Below are positions 18,740-28,609 of a stretch of 54,886 nucleotides of DNA, one piece after another; position 1 is the first letter of the stretch, and the number at the start of each line of letters is the position of its first letter. The notes under the pieces are model-generated. The model was given only the letters and a program-made list of their open reading frames with translations. It had not been told where the DNA came from and searched no databases. The DNA is taken from the NCBI GenBank assembly GCA_902627335.1, contig CACOIV010000009.1, positions 1-54,886 on the forward strand, given 5' to 3'. The stretch is from an uncultured Prochlorococcus sp. GTDB taxonomy: Bacteria; Cyanobacteriota; Cyanobacteriia; PCC-6307; Cyanobiaceae. The position numbers and the translations under genes are program-made.

Positions 18740-20206
18740 GTGAAAGATTTACTTAAACATCCAATATGGGAAAGTTCAGAATTAGGAAAGCCTTTACCAG
18801 ATAGTATTCATGCTGTTTCAGTGGCACTCCCAACATGGAAAGATATAATCAATTACGAAGAAAAAATACCCGAGTGTATAAATTCATTAAGATCAATTTA
18901 TCCACGATTTGGGTTAAATCCACTCTTAAAGAAGTTATCAAATCAATTATTACATGAAAATTCATTGAATAATCATGATGCTTGGCCTTATCCAAATAAA
19001 TATTTCGCTATAAAAGCAAAAAAATATTGTGATAAATATACAAACTGCAAAAATTCTTTTATAAAAATGAAGGGATCCCTACACTTTTTAATAACCACAG
19101 AAGCAGCGTCTAACTATGCTAGTACTTTTTGGCAGCATACCGGTCTCGGAGCTTCATCTCGTCAAGCAGCTATTGATTTAAATTTAGAATTATTACCAGA
19201 AAAAAATCTTGTAAATGAATGCAAATGTAAATTAATTGAAAGGATTTCAAGCTCTATAAATACTGATCCGCATTTAATTTATTTAACATCTTCCGGAATG
19301 TCAGCATTTCATACAGCTCTCGAAACTATATATAAGATTTTCCCTAAGAGACCGACTTTGCAGATCGGATTCCCATATGTTGATGTACTTAAACTTCCAA
19401 AAAATATTTTTTATGGTGCTCATTTAATTACTGAAGAAAGCACAAAAGATATTGGACTTGAAATTAAAAAAATAAACCCTTCTGCATTAATTATAGAGCT
19501 TCCTAGTAATCCACTTCTGAAATGCACAAATATTAAAAAAATTGCAAAAATAGCTAAGGATTTAAATATTCCTGTGATAACAGATGACACGATTGGGTCA
19601 AACATAAATATAAATTCTTTAGAAGTATCTGATATGGTTTTTACTTCATTGACTAAGATTTTTTCTGGAAGTGGTGATATTCTTGCAGGATCCCTAGTTT
19701 TAAACCCAAAAAGTAAATGGCTCGATAAGTTTAAAAAAGTTTTGGATAATATATGTTTACCAGAATTATCTGTTAATGATTTAATTTCATTAGAAAAGGC
19801 CAGTAGAGATGTTGAACAAAGAGTTTCATTACAAAATTTTAATTGCCTGGAATTAAAAAAAAGATTAGAAAATCATTACGCAATTAAAAAGGTTTACCAT
19901 CCAGAAAACTGTAATAATTTTAATTCAATAATGAAAGTCAATGGGGGCTATGGGTGTTTACTTTCTTTTGAATTAAAAGATGGTCTTGAAAAAACCATTA
20001 GATTTTATAACTCTTTACAAATATCAAAAGGTCCAAGTCTTGGAACACAATTTACAATTGTATGTCCTTATGTCCAATTAGCACATTACAACGAGCTTGA
20101 TTGGGCAGAAAAGTTTGGAGTTCCACCATATCTAATAAGAGTATCGGTTGGCTGTGAGGATATAAAACTTTTATGGGATAAGTTTGTTAGAGCTCTTGAA
20201 TGTTAA
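18740..20206 (+). CDS. Cystathionine gamma-synthase of fungal (Str2/Met7-like) type
   Basis: 488-residue PLP enzyme with a roughly 110-residue N-terminal extension not found in bacterial MetB. That extension carries HAVSVALPTWKDIINYEE and YPRFGLN, which I recognise from fungal cystathionine gamma-synthases. The PLP lysine region is FTSLTKIFSGSGDILAGS, replacing the bacterial TKFxxGHSD pattern. The C-terminus IRVSVGCED is the usual family ending. It starts with GTG 3 bases after the preceding gene. Expected to join O-activated homoserine and cysteine. Confidence 0.8.
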   Translation: MKDLLKHPIWESSELGKPLPDSIHAVSVALPTWKDIINYEEKIPECINSLRSIYPRFGLNPLLKKLSNQLLHENSLNNHDAWPYPNKYFAIKAKKYCDKYTNCKNSFIKMKGSLHFLITTEAASNYASTFWQHTGLGASSRQAAIDLNLELLPEKNLVNECKCKLIERISSSINTDPHLIYLTSSGMSAFHTALETIYKIFPKRPTLQIGFPYVDVLKLPKNIFYGAHLITEESTKDIGLEIKKINPSALIIELPSNPLLKCTNIKKIAKIAKDLNIPVITDDTIGSNININSLEVSDMVFTSLTKIFSGSGDILAGSLVLNPKSKWLDKFKKVLDNICLPELSVNDLISLEKASRDVEQRVSLQNFNCLELKKRLENHYAIKKVYHPENCNNFNSIMKVNGGYGCLLSFELKDGLEKTIRFYNSLQISKGPSLGTQFTIVCPYVQLAHYNELDWAEKFGVPPYLIRVSVGCEDIKLLWDKFVRALEC

Positions 20207-20291
20207 AAATTTATAGATCTGACTGTAAAGAAATTTATATACTATTTTTGGGATAAGTAGTTAGTATGAAAATACATTAAATTAATAAATA

Positions 20292-21278
20292 ATGTCAAAA
20301 ATCTACGAAGACAACAGTTTTGCAATTGGAAATACTCCTCTAGTAAAACTTAAATCAGTAACAAAAGATGCTAAAGCAACAGTGCTAGCCAAGATTGAAG
20401 GAAGAAATCCTGCTTATAGTGTCAAATGTCGTATCGGTGCAAATATGATATGGGATGCTGAAAAAAGCGGAAAACTAACAAAAGATAAAATTATTATTGA
20501 ACCAACGTCTGGAAATACTGGAATTGCTCTTGCTTTCACAGCATCTGCAAGAGGTTATAAATTAATTCTTACAATGCCAGAATCAATGTCTATAGAAAGA
20601 CGGAGAGTAATGGCTGTGCTTGGTGCAGAGATAGTTCTTACTGAAGCATCAAAAGGTATGCCAGGAGCTATAGCTAAAGCAAAAGAAATTGCTGAAAGTA
20701 ACCCTTCCAAATATTTTATGCCTGGCCAATTTGATAATCCAGCAAATCCAGAAATTCACTTTAAAACAACTGGCCCAGAGATTTGGGACGATTGTGACGG
20801 AGAAATCGATGTTTTAGTCGCTGGAGTAGGAACAGGCGGAACCATTACAGGAGTTTCAAGATATATTAAAAATGAAAAAGGTAAAAACATCACCTCTGTT
20901 GCTGTTGAGCCCTCCCATAGTCCTGTAATCACACAAACTCTTAATGGAGAGGAAGTAAAGTCTGGCCCTCACAAAATACAAGGGATAGGAGCAGGATTTA
21001 TCCCTAAAAATCTCGATTTATCTATTGTGGATAAAGTTGAACAAGTTACGAATGATGAATCAATTGATATGGCTTTAAGACTTGCTAAAGAAGAAGGTTT
21101 ATTAGTTGGGATTTCATGCGGCGCGGCAGCAGTAGCAGCAATTCGACTTGCAGAGCAAGATGAATATGCTGGTAAAACAATAGTTGTTGTTCTACCAGAT
21201 TTAGCCGAGAGATATTTATCCTCAGTTATGTTCACTGAAGTTCCAACTGGTATTATCCAAGAACCAGTTAAGTCCTAA
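20292..21278 (+). CDS. cysK: Cysteine synthase (O-acetylserine sulfhydrylase)
   Basis: PLP fold-type II enzyme of 328 aa. The Schiff-base lysine is in [16 protein letters not shown]. Substrate loop [13 protein letters not shown] and the phosphate-binding [12 protein letters not shown] are intact. Makes cysteine from O-acetylserine and sulfide. The 85-base gap to the preceding gene suggests its own promoter or a loose operon. Its 3' end overlaps queA by 11 bases tail-to-tail. Confidence 0.95.
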   Translation: MSKIYEDNSFAIGNTPLVKLKSVTKDAKATVLAKIEGRNPAYSVKCRIGANMIWDAEKSGKLTKDKIIIEPTSGNTGIALAFTASARGYKLILTMPESMSIERRRVMAVLGAEIVLTEASKGMPGAIAKAKEIAESNPSKYFMPGQFDNPANPEIHFKTTGPEIWDDCDGEIDVLVAGVGTGGTITGVSRYIKNEKGKNITSVAVEPSHSPVITQTLNGEEVKSGPHKIQGIGAGFIPKNLDLSIVDKVEQVTNDESIDMALRLAKEEGLLVGISCGAAAVAAIRLAEQDEYAGKTIVVVLPDLAERYLSSVMFTEVPTGIIQEPVKS

Positions 21279-22401
21279 ATTTAGAATCATCCAATAAAGC
21301 ATCTGGGCATATAAACATTGCATCACCATAAGAGAAAAATCTAAATTTTTCTCTTATGGCTTTTTTATATAAATCTAGTAATCTCTCCCTTCCAATCATT
21401 GCACTAACTAAAAGCAATAAGGAACTTCTTGGTAGATGAAAATTTGTAAGCAATCCATCAACAACTTGAAATTTAAAACCTGGCTTTATAACTAAATCAA
21501 CACTTTTATTTATGGGGCGGATTTGTTTCGCAATATGGCAATAACAACTTTCAAGAGCTCTAACACTCGTTGTTCCAATTGCTATAACCTTTTTACCTTT
21601 TTTTTTAGCGGATTTTATCTCCTCAATTACATCTAGGGAGACATTGACAAATTCTTTATGAAGTTTTAAATCCTTTAGATTTTCTTGATCAATGGGTTTA
21701 AAAGTTCCATATCCAACATGCAATGTTATGGGCAAAATTTTTATACCTTTATTTTTTATAGCTTTGATTATTTTTTTACTTAAATGCAGGCCTGCCGTTG
21801 GTGCTGCAACTGCTCCTGGATTTTTAGCATATTGAGTTTGATATAAGCTTTCATGAGACACTGATTTATCTATTTTTTTTATGTAGGGAGGCAATGGAAC
21901 TTCTCCATGAATATCGAGCAATTTATTCATCGATTGAAGATTATTATATTCCTCAGGAAATTTTATAAACCTTCCTCCAGTATTTTTATCAATACCAATT
22001 ATTTCAAGTTGAATATCATTACTATAGTTAGAATTTAATTTTAAGAAACAACCTTTTTTTAATTTTTTTGCTGGTTTTGCTAAACACAACCAAATTGATT
22101 CTTTTACAGGCTCTAGCACCAACCCTTCAACTAAAGAAGAATTCTCTAACAAAAAAGATAATCTTGCTTTCATAACTTTTGTGTCATTAATTATTATTAA
22201 ATCTCCTTTGTTTAACTCATCCACAAGATGGCTAGTTAATTGATTAGTAGATGAGCTATCTTCTGAAAGAATATCTCTTACTATCATCATCCTAGATGTA
22301 TGTCTTACTTTTTTAGGTTCGTAAGCGATCAATGAGGGATCAAGTTCATAATCATATGAACATAATTGATTATCTATTTCTTTCTTGTTTTTTAAATTCA
22401 A
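21268..22401 (-). CDS. queA: tRNA preQ1(34) ribosyltransferase-isomerase QueA
   Basis: SAM-dependent enzyme making epoxyqueuosine in the wobble base of tRNAs. Family motifs: [34 protein letters not shown]-like [11 protein letters not shown] and TSVRALES, with the C-terminal [10 protein letters not shown]. 377 aa is within family range. The E2 gene lies 5 bases upstream on the same strand. Confidence 0.96.
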   Translation of the reverse strand: MNLKNKKEIDNQLCSYDYELDPSLIAYEPKKVRHTSRMMIVRDILSEDSSSTNQLTSHLVDELNKGDLIIINDTKVMKARLSFLLENSSLVEGLVLEPVKESIWLCLAKPAKKLKKGCFLKLNSNYSNDIQLEIIGIDKNTGGRFIKFPEEYNNLQSMNKLLDIHGEVPLPPYIKKIDKSVSHESLYQTQYAKNPGAVAAPTAGLHLSKKIIKAIKNKGIKILPITLHVGYGTFKPIDQENLKDLKLHKEFVNVSLDVIEEIKSAKKKGKKVIAIGTTSVRALESCYCHIAKQIRPINKSVDLVIKPGFKFQVVDGLLTNFHLPRSSLLLLVSAMIGRERLLDLYKKAIREKFRFFSYGDAMFICPDALLDDSKFRT

Positions 22402-22406
22402 AAAAA

Positions 22407-23765
22407 TTATGTAACTAATTCATCTGGAGAATTTTCAATCAAATCAGCTAACTCCTTAAGAAAAGCTGCACCATCAGCTCCATATATAACGCGATGATCT
22501 GCAGTAAGGTTCACTTGCATAACTTTTTCAACAGAGATTGAACCATTATCATTAGCAACTACCGTAGGTTTAGAAGCTGCTATTGCGAGTATTGCGCCGG
22601 TTCCAGGAGGAAGTATTGCATCAAATCTATCTACTCCAAACATTCCTAAATTTGATAATGTAAATGTTCCCGTTGAGTACTCGTCTGGATCAAGTTGCTT
22701 AGATCTAGATCTTTTAACAAGATCTTTCCATTCTCTTGATAATTCAAATAAATCTGTTTTACTAGGATCTTTTAATACAGGAGTAATTAAACCCCCATCC
22801 TCCATCGCTACAGCTATGGCTATATTTATGGAATCAGGATATTTAATACCATTCTCTGAGAAAGAAGCGTTTACCTGAGGATGATTATTAAGAGTTTTAG
22901 CTACTGCTTTGGCTAAAATAGCAGTCATTGTAACTCCATTTTGTTTAACTTTTTTATAAAAGTTATCTAAATTCTGTGTTTTTATAGAATACCCAACTCT
23001 AAAACATGGGACACCTAAACTTGACTCCATATTTTTATTTACAGCTTTTTGCAAAGTATTAAATTGCACAGTTTCACCCGGTTTACCAAAACTATTACCT
23101 ATCTCCTTAGTTATACTTTTTGCCACCTGATTATTTATAATTCCTGCAGAATAATCACCTTCGCCAATCCAAGGAACTGCAGTGGGTTGGCCTTTTGCTT
23201 TCAGTACATCCTCTGCTTGTATTCTCCCATGAGGTCCTGAACCTCTAACTTTTGTTAAATCGACTCCATTTTGTGCAGCTAATTTTTTTGCTTTTGGAGA
23301 TGCAATTACTCTTGAAGAACTATTTGCTGTAGAGGCATCTATTTGTGATTCATTTTTAATTATTTTCTCTTCAACCTTATTATTCTTTGGTTCTTCTCGT
23401 TTTGCAGTTTTAACAGACTTTACTGATACTTCTTCACTCTTATTCTCTAATTGGATGTCTTTTTTATTTTCATCTGATTGAATTTTTACTGTTTTATTAT
23501 TTTTTTGTACAGAAAGTATTTCATCTTCGGTTTCGACAATTATACCTATAGTCTCCCCAACAGGAGCTGTACTTCCTGCAGGCATTAATACTGCTGCTAA
23601 ATAACCATCTTGAAAAGATTCAACATCCATATCAGCTTTATCTGATTCAACGACTAATACAGATTCACCTCTCTCAACTTTATCTCCTGGATTTTTTAAC
23701 CACTCTACTATTTTTCCCTCAGTCATTGTAGAACTAAGAGCTGGCATAAAAATTTCGTGAGACAT
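22407..23765 (-). CDS. pdhC: Pyruvate dehydrogenase E2 (dihydrolipoamide acetyltransferase)
   Basis: Core subunit of the pyruvate dehydrogenase complex. One lipoyl domain with attachment Lys43 in VVESDKADMDVES. A charged linker of about 80-160, rich in Glu/Lys. The peripheral subunit-binding domain is ASPKAKKLAAQNGVDLTKVRG. The catalytic acyltransferase motif is DHRVIYGADG (His424, Asp428). The 452-aa length with a single lipoyl domain is typical of cyanobacteria. Confidence 0.95.
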   Translation of the reverse strand: MSHEIFMPALSSTMTEGKIVEWLKNPGDKVERGESVLVVESDKADMDVESFQDGYLAAVLMPAGSTAPVGETIGIIVETEDEILSVQKNNKTVKIQSDENKKDIQLENKSEEVSVKSVKTAKREEPKNNKVEEKIIKNESQIDASTANSSSRVIASPKAKKLAAQNGVDLTKVRGSGPHGRIQAEDVLKAKGQPTAVPWIGEGDYSAGIINNQVAKSITKEIGNSFGKPGETVQFNTLQKAVNKNMESSLGVPCFRVGYSIKTQNLDNFYKKVKQNGVTMTAILAKAVAKTLNNHPQVNASFSENGIKYPDSINIAIAVAMEDGGLITPVLKDPSKTDLFELSREWKDLVKRSRSKQLDPDEYSTGTFTLSNLGMFGVDRFDAILPPGTGAILAIAASKPTVVANDNGSISVEKVMQVNLTADHRVIYGADGAAFLKELADLIENSPDELVT

Positions 23766-23997
23766 AAAAAATTAATAATAGCAAGTAGTTTGATAGCTTA
23801 ACCAAGAAAGTCTCTATAATTTTCCACCTGGGAAGCTTTTAAAACCATTAACTTTATTATACGAAAACATGTAAATAAGGGAACTATAGAAAAAAAAGAA
23901 TTTAATAATTACTTAATTGAATAAAAGATTTTTTAGCAAAATTTTTGAATAATTATCGAAACCTTTTATTATTTTCTTATAGGATAAAAAATAATAC

Positions 23998-24183
23998 TTA
24001 CCCTAATGTTTCATACAACAATATCGTCTCAATTTTAATTATGTCGCTTTCGGTCAGTGTATAGTTATCTAGTTTCCATTCAACATACTTTATACAACTT
24101 TCAAGAGAGGGTGCTTCATTCCTTTGTTTAATCCATTCCCTTATCCAATCCGATAAAGCAAATGTAATTTTAGTTGTAAGCAT
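23998..24183 (-). CDS. Hypothetical protein, 61 aa
   Basis: Soluble, tryptophan-containing: MLTTKITFALSDWIREWIKQ, then an acidic helix around residues 24-37 and ESDIIKIETILLYETLG. Family not recognised. Lies 12 bases downstream of ylqD on the same strand, so probably co-transcribed. The 230 bases between it and the pdhC start hold nothing I can identify. Confidence 0.6.
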   Translation of the reverse strand: MLTTKITFALSDWIREWIKQRNEAPSLESCIKYVEWKLDNYTLTESDIIKIETILLYETLG

Positions 24184-24195
24184 ATAATTGAATTT

Positions 24196-24645
24196 TTAAA
24201 GATTTTCTATCGATTGTATTATTCCATCTTTAACAGTTATTGAGACTTGCATCTTCTTAATTAGATCATCCCCAACAGAAACTTCGCAAAAACTATCAAC
24301 TTGTCCTTGTTCAACAATATCATCTAACTTTAATTCACGTACTTGATTTTGCTGCTGAAGTAAGTTTCTTTTTTGTTCTTCTAATTCATTCCTTTTACCT
24401 GCAACTTGTTGCTGTATTTGTCCTACTTGTTCTTGAACTCGTGGGTCTAAGGGATTTATAGATTGAGATCTTATATTACTCACAACCTGCTGCCCCTCTT
24501 GTTCTAGTTGAGATAATTGTTGATCAGTTCCAGATATAGCTTTACTTAATTCATTTTCAGCATCCTCTTTCCAGGTAGATGTTACTACTGCTTTTATAGA
24601 GATTGAACGTTTAATAGTGAGAGTTTCTTTCTGAGTCATAAACAA
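24196..24645 (-). CDS. YlqD family protein
   Basis: 149-residue protein with the YlqD layout. The N-terminus KETLTIKRSISIKAVVTSTW is followed by a central Gln/Glu-rich coiled coil (about residues 40-100, with QLEQEGQQVVSNI and RNLLQQQNQ). The C-terminal beta part is DSFCEVSVGDDLIKKMQVSI. Function unknown in any organism. The start could be the Met at 3 rather than 1. Confidence 0.8.
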   Translation of the reverse strand: MFMTQKETLTIKRSISIKAVVTSTWKEDAENELSKAISGTDQQLSQLEQEGQQVVSNIRSQSINPLDPRVQEQVGQIQQQVAGKRNELEEQKRNLLQQQNQVRELKLDDIVEQGQVDSFCEVSVGDDLIKKMQVSITVKDGIIQSIENL

Positions 24646-24676
24646 TAAAGATTTACTTTTATATATTAATTAGTTA

Positions 24677-26623
24677 TTAAATAATAATTTCACCTTTAAT
24701 TTGTTTTTTATACATTTCTTTTATTTCAAGATCATATTTTTTTTCTATCTTTTTTCTTTTTTGCTTAAGGGTTTGTGTTAATAAATTATTTTCTAAAGAA
24801 AATGGCTCTACAAATATTAAGTCAATTATTTGTTCTTCTAACCTTGAACCAGATCTATTTTTTAATAAAGAATTTATTTCTGACTTAAAGTATTTTTTAA
24901 TTTCAAAATTCTGATTTATTTGTTTGAGATTTTTTTCAGAAAATTTATTCTCTATGAATTCAAGATTTGGCACTATTAATGCAGAAAGATTTTTTTGATC
25001 TTGTCCTAGAAGCTGTACCTGAGAAATTAGATTAGAACTCAAGATTTCTATTTCTAAAGGATTAGGCTCAATATTTTCTCCACTTGAGAGAACTATCGTA
25101 TCTTTAGCTCTTCCAGTGATTACCAGAGAACCATTTGGAATTAAGAATCCTAGATCTCCTGTATCAAACCATCCTTCAATGGATAAGACATCTAAAGAGG
25201 CTTGCATATCATCAAGATAGCCTTCAAAAACTTGGGGACCCCTAACGAAAATTCTGCCGATTTCTCTATAGTTTAATATTGAATTATTTTCATCAATAAT
25301 TTTCACTTCTGTAAAAGGTAAAGGCTGTCCTGAACTCCCCCTAACATTACATGAAGTTCTTCGGCATGTTAATACTGGACTAGTTTCAGTTAATCCATAC
25401 CCTACCAAAACATTAATGCCTAATGCCTCAAAAAAAAGATCCACATGGCAAGGCAAAGCACCTCCTCCATTAATTGGGAATTTAAGATTCTTTCCACAAA
25501 GTTGCTTTAAAATACTCGGCCACAATAGCAATGATGCAAACTGATGAAATGGGAAACTTTTTATTACTAAAAATAATGAAATTAACTTTGATATTAAACT
25601 TGTTTCATAAAGATCAATATTTCTTATCTTTCTTAAATTTTTTTTATAAGTAGAACTATTTCTAAGGAATAATTTAATCATATTTTTTTTGAATTTGGGC
25701 ATTTTTTTAAGAGCACTAAAAAAGCCATCATAAATAGCTTCCCAAAGTCTTGGAACAGTAGCCATTACCGATGGTCTTACTTGCTTGATATCATCCTTCA
25801 AAAATTTTGGAATGGTATAAAACTGTGAGCATCCGCACGAAAAGAAAAAATACTCTGCACTACGCTCATATGAATGCCATATAGGAAGAACACTTAGTAC
25901 AGAAGTCCCTGGTTTAGGATCTGCAATGCAAGCTAAATTAGTTATCTGATGCAAGAAATTAGCATGCGATAAAGGTACCCCTTTAGGTTTACCTGTAGTG
26001 CCTGAAGTATAAAGAATAGTAGCTATATCATCTGCACTGCATTTATCAATAAGTTCTTCGTACCGCTCCGAGGTATTTTTATCCCCAATTTCTAAAAATG
26101 TATTCCACCCTAAAAAATCTCCAAAAGATTCATCTTCTAACACTATTAAAAATTTTAAGTTTTCTACAATTTGATTTTTGATAGATAATTTCTCCCAAAC
26201 TGATCTAGATTGAATTATCAAACCCACTGATTTTGAATGCTGAATAATATATTCAATCTCTATGGCAGGAGAATTACAACCTCTTACAGCATTAATAGCA
26301 CCTATTCTCATAATCGCTTGATCTGCAATTAACCATCTTGGAGAATTTTCAGAGATGAGAGCTACAACCTCTCCTCTTTGTAAACCAAGATTAAAAAAAC
26401 CTTTAGATGCTTTTGTTATTTTTTTGTTTAATTGACTGTAATTAAATTCCTCTTTATTCTTTCCTCTTAAATTTTTAACAGCTAAAACATTTCCATTTTT
26501 GTGATTTAAATATTCCCACATTTGATCTACATGATCAAGCTTCTTTATAAAATCTCTACTTTGCATAAAGGAATCATCTTTACTTTGTACATTATTGGCA
26601 GAGAAATATGCTAGATCTTTCAT
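24677..26623 (-). CDS. Long-chain acyl-CoA/acyl-ACP synthetase
   Basis: AMP-forming fatty acid ligase of 648 aa. P-loop-like motif TILYTSGTTGKPKGVP, adenylate motif LVGYGLTETSP, and the hinge region WFDTGDLGFL with GRAKDTIVLSSGENI. In cyanobacteria the enzyme activates recycled or exogenous fatty acids to acyl-ACP; that specificity is family knowledge, not visible here. The start lies about 40 bases from the lipB stop on the same strand. Confidence 0.92.
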   Translation of the reverse strand: MKDLAYFSANNVQSKDDSFMQSRDFIKKLDHVDQMWEYLNHKNGNVLAVKNLRGKNKEEFNYSQLNKKITKASKGFFNLGLQRGEVVALISENSPRWLIADQAIMRIGAINAVRGCNSPAIEIEYIIQHSKSVGLIIQSRSVWEKLSIKNQIVENLKFLIVLEDESFGDFLGWNTFLEIGDKNTSERYEELIDKCSADDIATILYTSGTTGKPKGVPLSHANFLHQITNLACIADPKPGTSVLSVLPIWHSYERSAEYFFFSCGCSQFYTIPKFLKDDIKQVRPSVMATVPRLWEAIYDGFFSALKKMPKFKKNMIKLFLRNSSTYKKNLRKIRNIDLYETSLISKLISLFLVIKSFPFHQFASLLLWPSILKQLCGKNLKFPINGGGALPCHVDLFFEALGINVLVGYGLTETSPVLTCRRTSCNVRGSSGQPLPFTEVKIIDENNSILNYREIGRIFVRGPQVFEGYLDDMQASLDVLSIEGWFDTGDLGFLIPNGSLVITGRAKDTIVLSSGENIEPNPLEIEILSSNLISQVQLLGQDQKNLSALIVPNLEFIENKFSEKNLKQINQNFEIKKYFKSEINSLLKNRSGSRLEEQIIDLIFVEPFSLENNLLTQTLKQKRKKIEKKYDLEIKEMYKKQIKGEIII

Positions 26624-26662
26624 ATCTATAATTAAAAACAGTGGTGAAAATTATTAATAAAT

Positions 26663-27313
26663 TTATTCTGATACAAAATTTAAATTAAACTCTGACTCAA
26701 TAAATTTTTTAACAATCCTTTTTACATCAAAAGTTTCTAAATTTGGATGAAACTCGGAAACTTTCGTCATAAGGCAACCCTCTATTCCACAAGGAACAAT
26801 CTTATTAAAATTACTTAAATCACAATCTATATTTAAAGCAAAGCCATGAATTGTTACCCATCTCTTACAACCAATTCCTATTGAGGCTATTTTTTTATCA
26901 TCACACCAGACACCTGTATACCCTCTTTTAGTAGAGCCTTTTATTTCAAAATAATTAAGAGTATTAATAATTATTTGTTCAATTTTTCTTAAAAACCAAT
27001 TAAGGTCTTTTTTATAATTCTTAAGATTAAATACTAAATATACAACTATTTGGCCAGGCATATGACAAGTAACCTCCCCTCCTCTATTTACCTTATAAAG
27101 ATTAAATTTATTTTGATTAAAAGAAAATAAAATATTTTTGTAATTACCCCCTCTACCAATTGTGTAACAAAGTTGATGTTCTCCTATCCAAACTAAATCA
27201 TGAGATAAATCACCCTGAATAATAGACTTTTGATAATACTCTTGCATTTTTAAAACCTCATTAAAATATGAAATTTTATTAGGTTGTTTAAGTATTGATG
27301 TTCTATCAATCAT
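26663..27313 (-). CDS. lipB: Octanoyltransferase LipB
   Basis: Transfers octanoyl from ACP to lipoyl domains, such as the one in the E2 encoded 3 kb away. Signature [16 protein letters not shown] and the catalytic cysteine in VPCGIEGC, with lysine in [12 protein letters not shown]. 216 aa is normal. The start is separated from the divergent hpf ATG by only 41 bases. Confidence 0.93.
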   Translation of the reverse strand: MIDRTSILKQPNKISYFNEVLKMQEYYQKSIIQGDLSHDLVWIGEHQLCYTIGRGGNYKNILFSFNQNKFNLYKVNRGGEVTCHMPGQIVVYLVFNLKNYKKDLNWFLRKIEQIIINTLNYFEIKGSTKRGYTGVWCDDKKIASIGIGCKRWVTIHGFALNIDCDLSNFNKIVPCGIEGCLMTKVSEFHPNLETFDVKRIVKKFIESEFNLNFVSE

Positions 27314-27354
27314 ATTTATGTAGATTAAAAAAGAAGCAGAAACTATTATTGATT

Positions 27355-27939
27355 ATGAAAATTCTAATTCATAGTAAAAATCTTGAACTTACAGAACCTT
27401 TAAAAGAATACACAAAATCCAAGATTTCAAAAGCAACTCATCATTATAAGGATATCGTTAAAGAAGCAGATATTCATCTATCAGTAGAAAAAAATCCTAG
27501 AGTTTCCTGTCAAAACGCTGAAGTAACAATTTTTGCTAATGGAATAATTATAAGAGCCGAAGAAAAGTCAGATAATCTTTATTCTAGTATAGATCTTGTA
27601 GCTAATAAACTTTGTAGACAACTAAGAAAATTTAAAGAGAGACAGAGCATCTCAATTCATAACCACAAAAACAACCAAAAAATATCTGATTTTGAAAAGA
27701 ACCATTATCCAAAATTAGAAGAAAAAGATTTTTTAAAGGATGGTATCAAAGGGGATTTACCTGATCCCTTTATCAAAAATAAGTATTTTGAGATGAGTCC
27801 AATTTCAATAAATGAAGCTAGAAAACAACTTGATTTAATAGATCATGATTTTTACTTTTTCAGAAATATAGAAAATAATGATCTGCAAGTGATTTACAAA
27901 AGAAACCATGGAGGCTATGGATTAATCCAATCAAAATAA
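27355..27939 (+). CDS. hpf: Long-form ribosome hibernation promoting factor (HPF/LrtA)
   Basis: 194 aa from the ATG at 27355; earlier in-frame codons would run into lipB and are not used. The N-terminal domain (1-95) is the HPF/YfiA fold, with MKILIHSKNLELTEPLKEY. A linker precedes the C-terminal dimerisation domain (FEMSPISINEARKQLDLIDH, FYFFRNIENNDLQVIYKRN) that drives 100S ribosome formation in long HPFs. Cyanobacterial homologues (LrtA) are light-repressed. Confidence 0.93.
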   Translation: MKILIHSKNLELTEPLKEYTKSKISKATHHYKDIVKEADIHLSVEKNPRVSCQNAEVTIFANGIIIRAEEKSDNLYSSIDLVANKLCRQLRKFKERQSISIHNHKNNQKISDFEKNHYPKLEEKDFLKDGIKGDLPDPFIKNKYFEMSPISINEARKQLDLIDHDFYFFRNIENNDLQVIYKRNHGGYGLIQSK

Positions 27940-27946
27940 ATTTAAT

Positions 27947-28609
27947 ATGTCAGAAAGTGATTATGAACTTAATGAAGTAATTCATGCAACTTTATTAAAT
28001 CCTTATTTATCAAAAGAAATATTTAAGATAAATTGTGAATTAATAACAAAATACAATATAAGAAATATTTCCACTTCTTTATATTTTTTAAAATACCTAA
28101 AGGATTCAATTAATTATAAAGATTGTAAAATAAATGCCTTGATTTCATATCCTCTTGCAGATATACCCTCAAAATTCCTCTCTGAACTAATCAATTATGC
28201 TAAAGAATTTGGTGCAAATAGAATTGAATTTTTACCAAGATTTTTTTACCTATCAGATTCTAAAGAGGAGGATTTTGCTAGAGAGATTGAAATATTAATC
28301 CAGTCTGGCCTACCTATATCTTTGATTTTTAATTACCATAGATTAGATAAAGAAGTTTTATATAAAGCCATAAATATATCTCTTGAGATGGGTATTTTAG
28401 ACTTTCAATTTGGTGATGGATTTGGACCTTATATGAACAAAAATGATATTAATCAAATAATAAAATTAATAGGAGATAAAAGTAAATTGAAAATTTCAGG
28501 TGGTATAAAAAATTTAGATCAAGTTATTGAAATTCTTAATTATGGAGCAAGTTCAATTGGAACATCAGACTTTCATATTATTTTCAAAGATTTAAAATTA
28601 CTTAAATGA
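27947..28609 (+). CDS. DeoC-like protein without the Schiff-base lysine
   Basis: TIM-barrel protein of 220 aa matching deoxyribose-phosphate aldolase in overall plan: VIHATLLNP near the start, RIEFLPRFF in the middle, LKISGGIKNLDQVI and ASSIGTSDF at the end. The catalytic segment DFVKTSTG of DeoC reads DFQFGDGF at 152-159, so Phe155 replaces the Schiff-base lysine. The Asp102 equivalent is Glu94; Lys201 is kept as Lys182. It probably has a different activity. It overlaps recO by 4 bases (ATGA). Confidence 0.75.
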   Translation: MSESDYELNEVIHATLLNPYLSKEIFKINCELITKYNIRNISTSLYFLKYLKDSINYKDCKINALISYPLADIPSKFLSELINYAKEFGANRIEFLPRFFYLSDSKEEDFAREIEILIQSGLPISLIFNYHRLDKEVLYKAINISLEMGILDFQFGDGFGPYMNKNDINQIIKLIGDKSKLKISGGIKNLDQVIEILNYGASSIGTSDFHIIFKDLKLLK

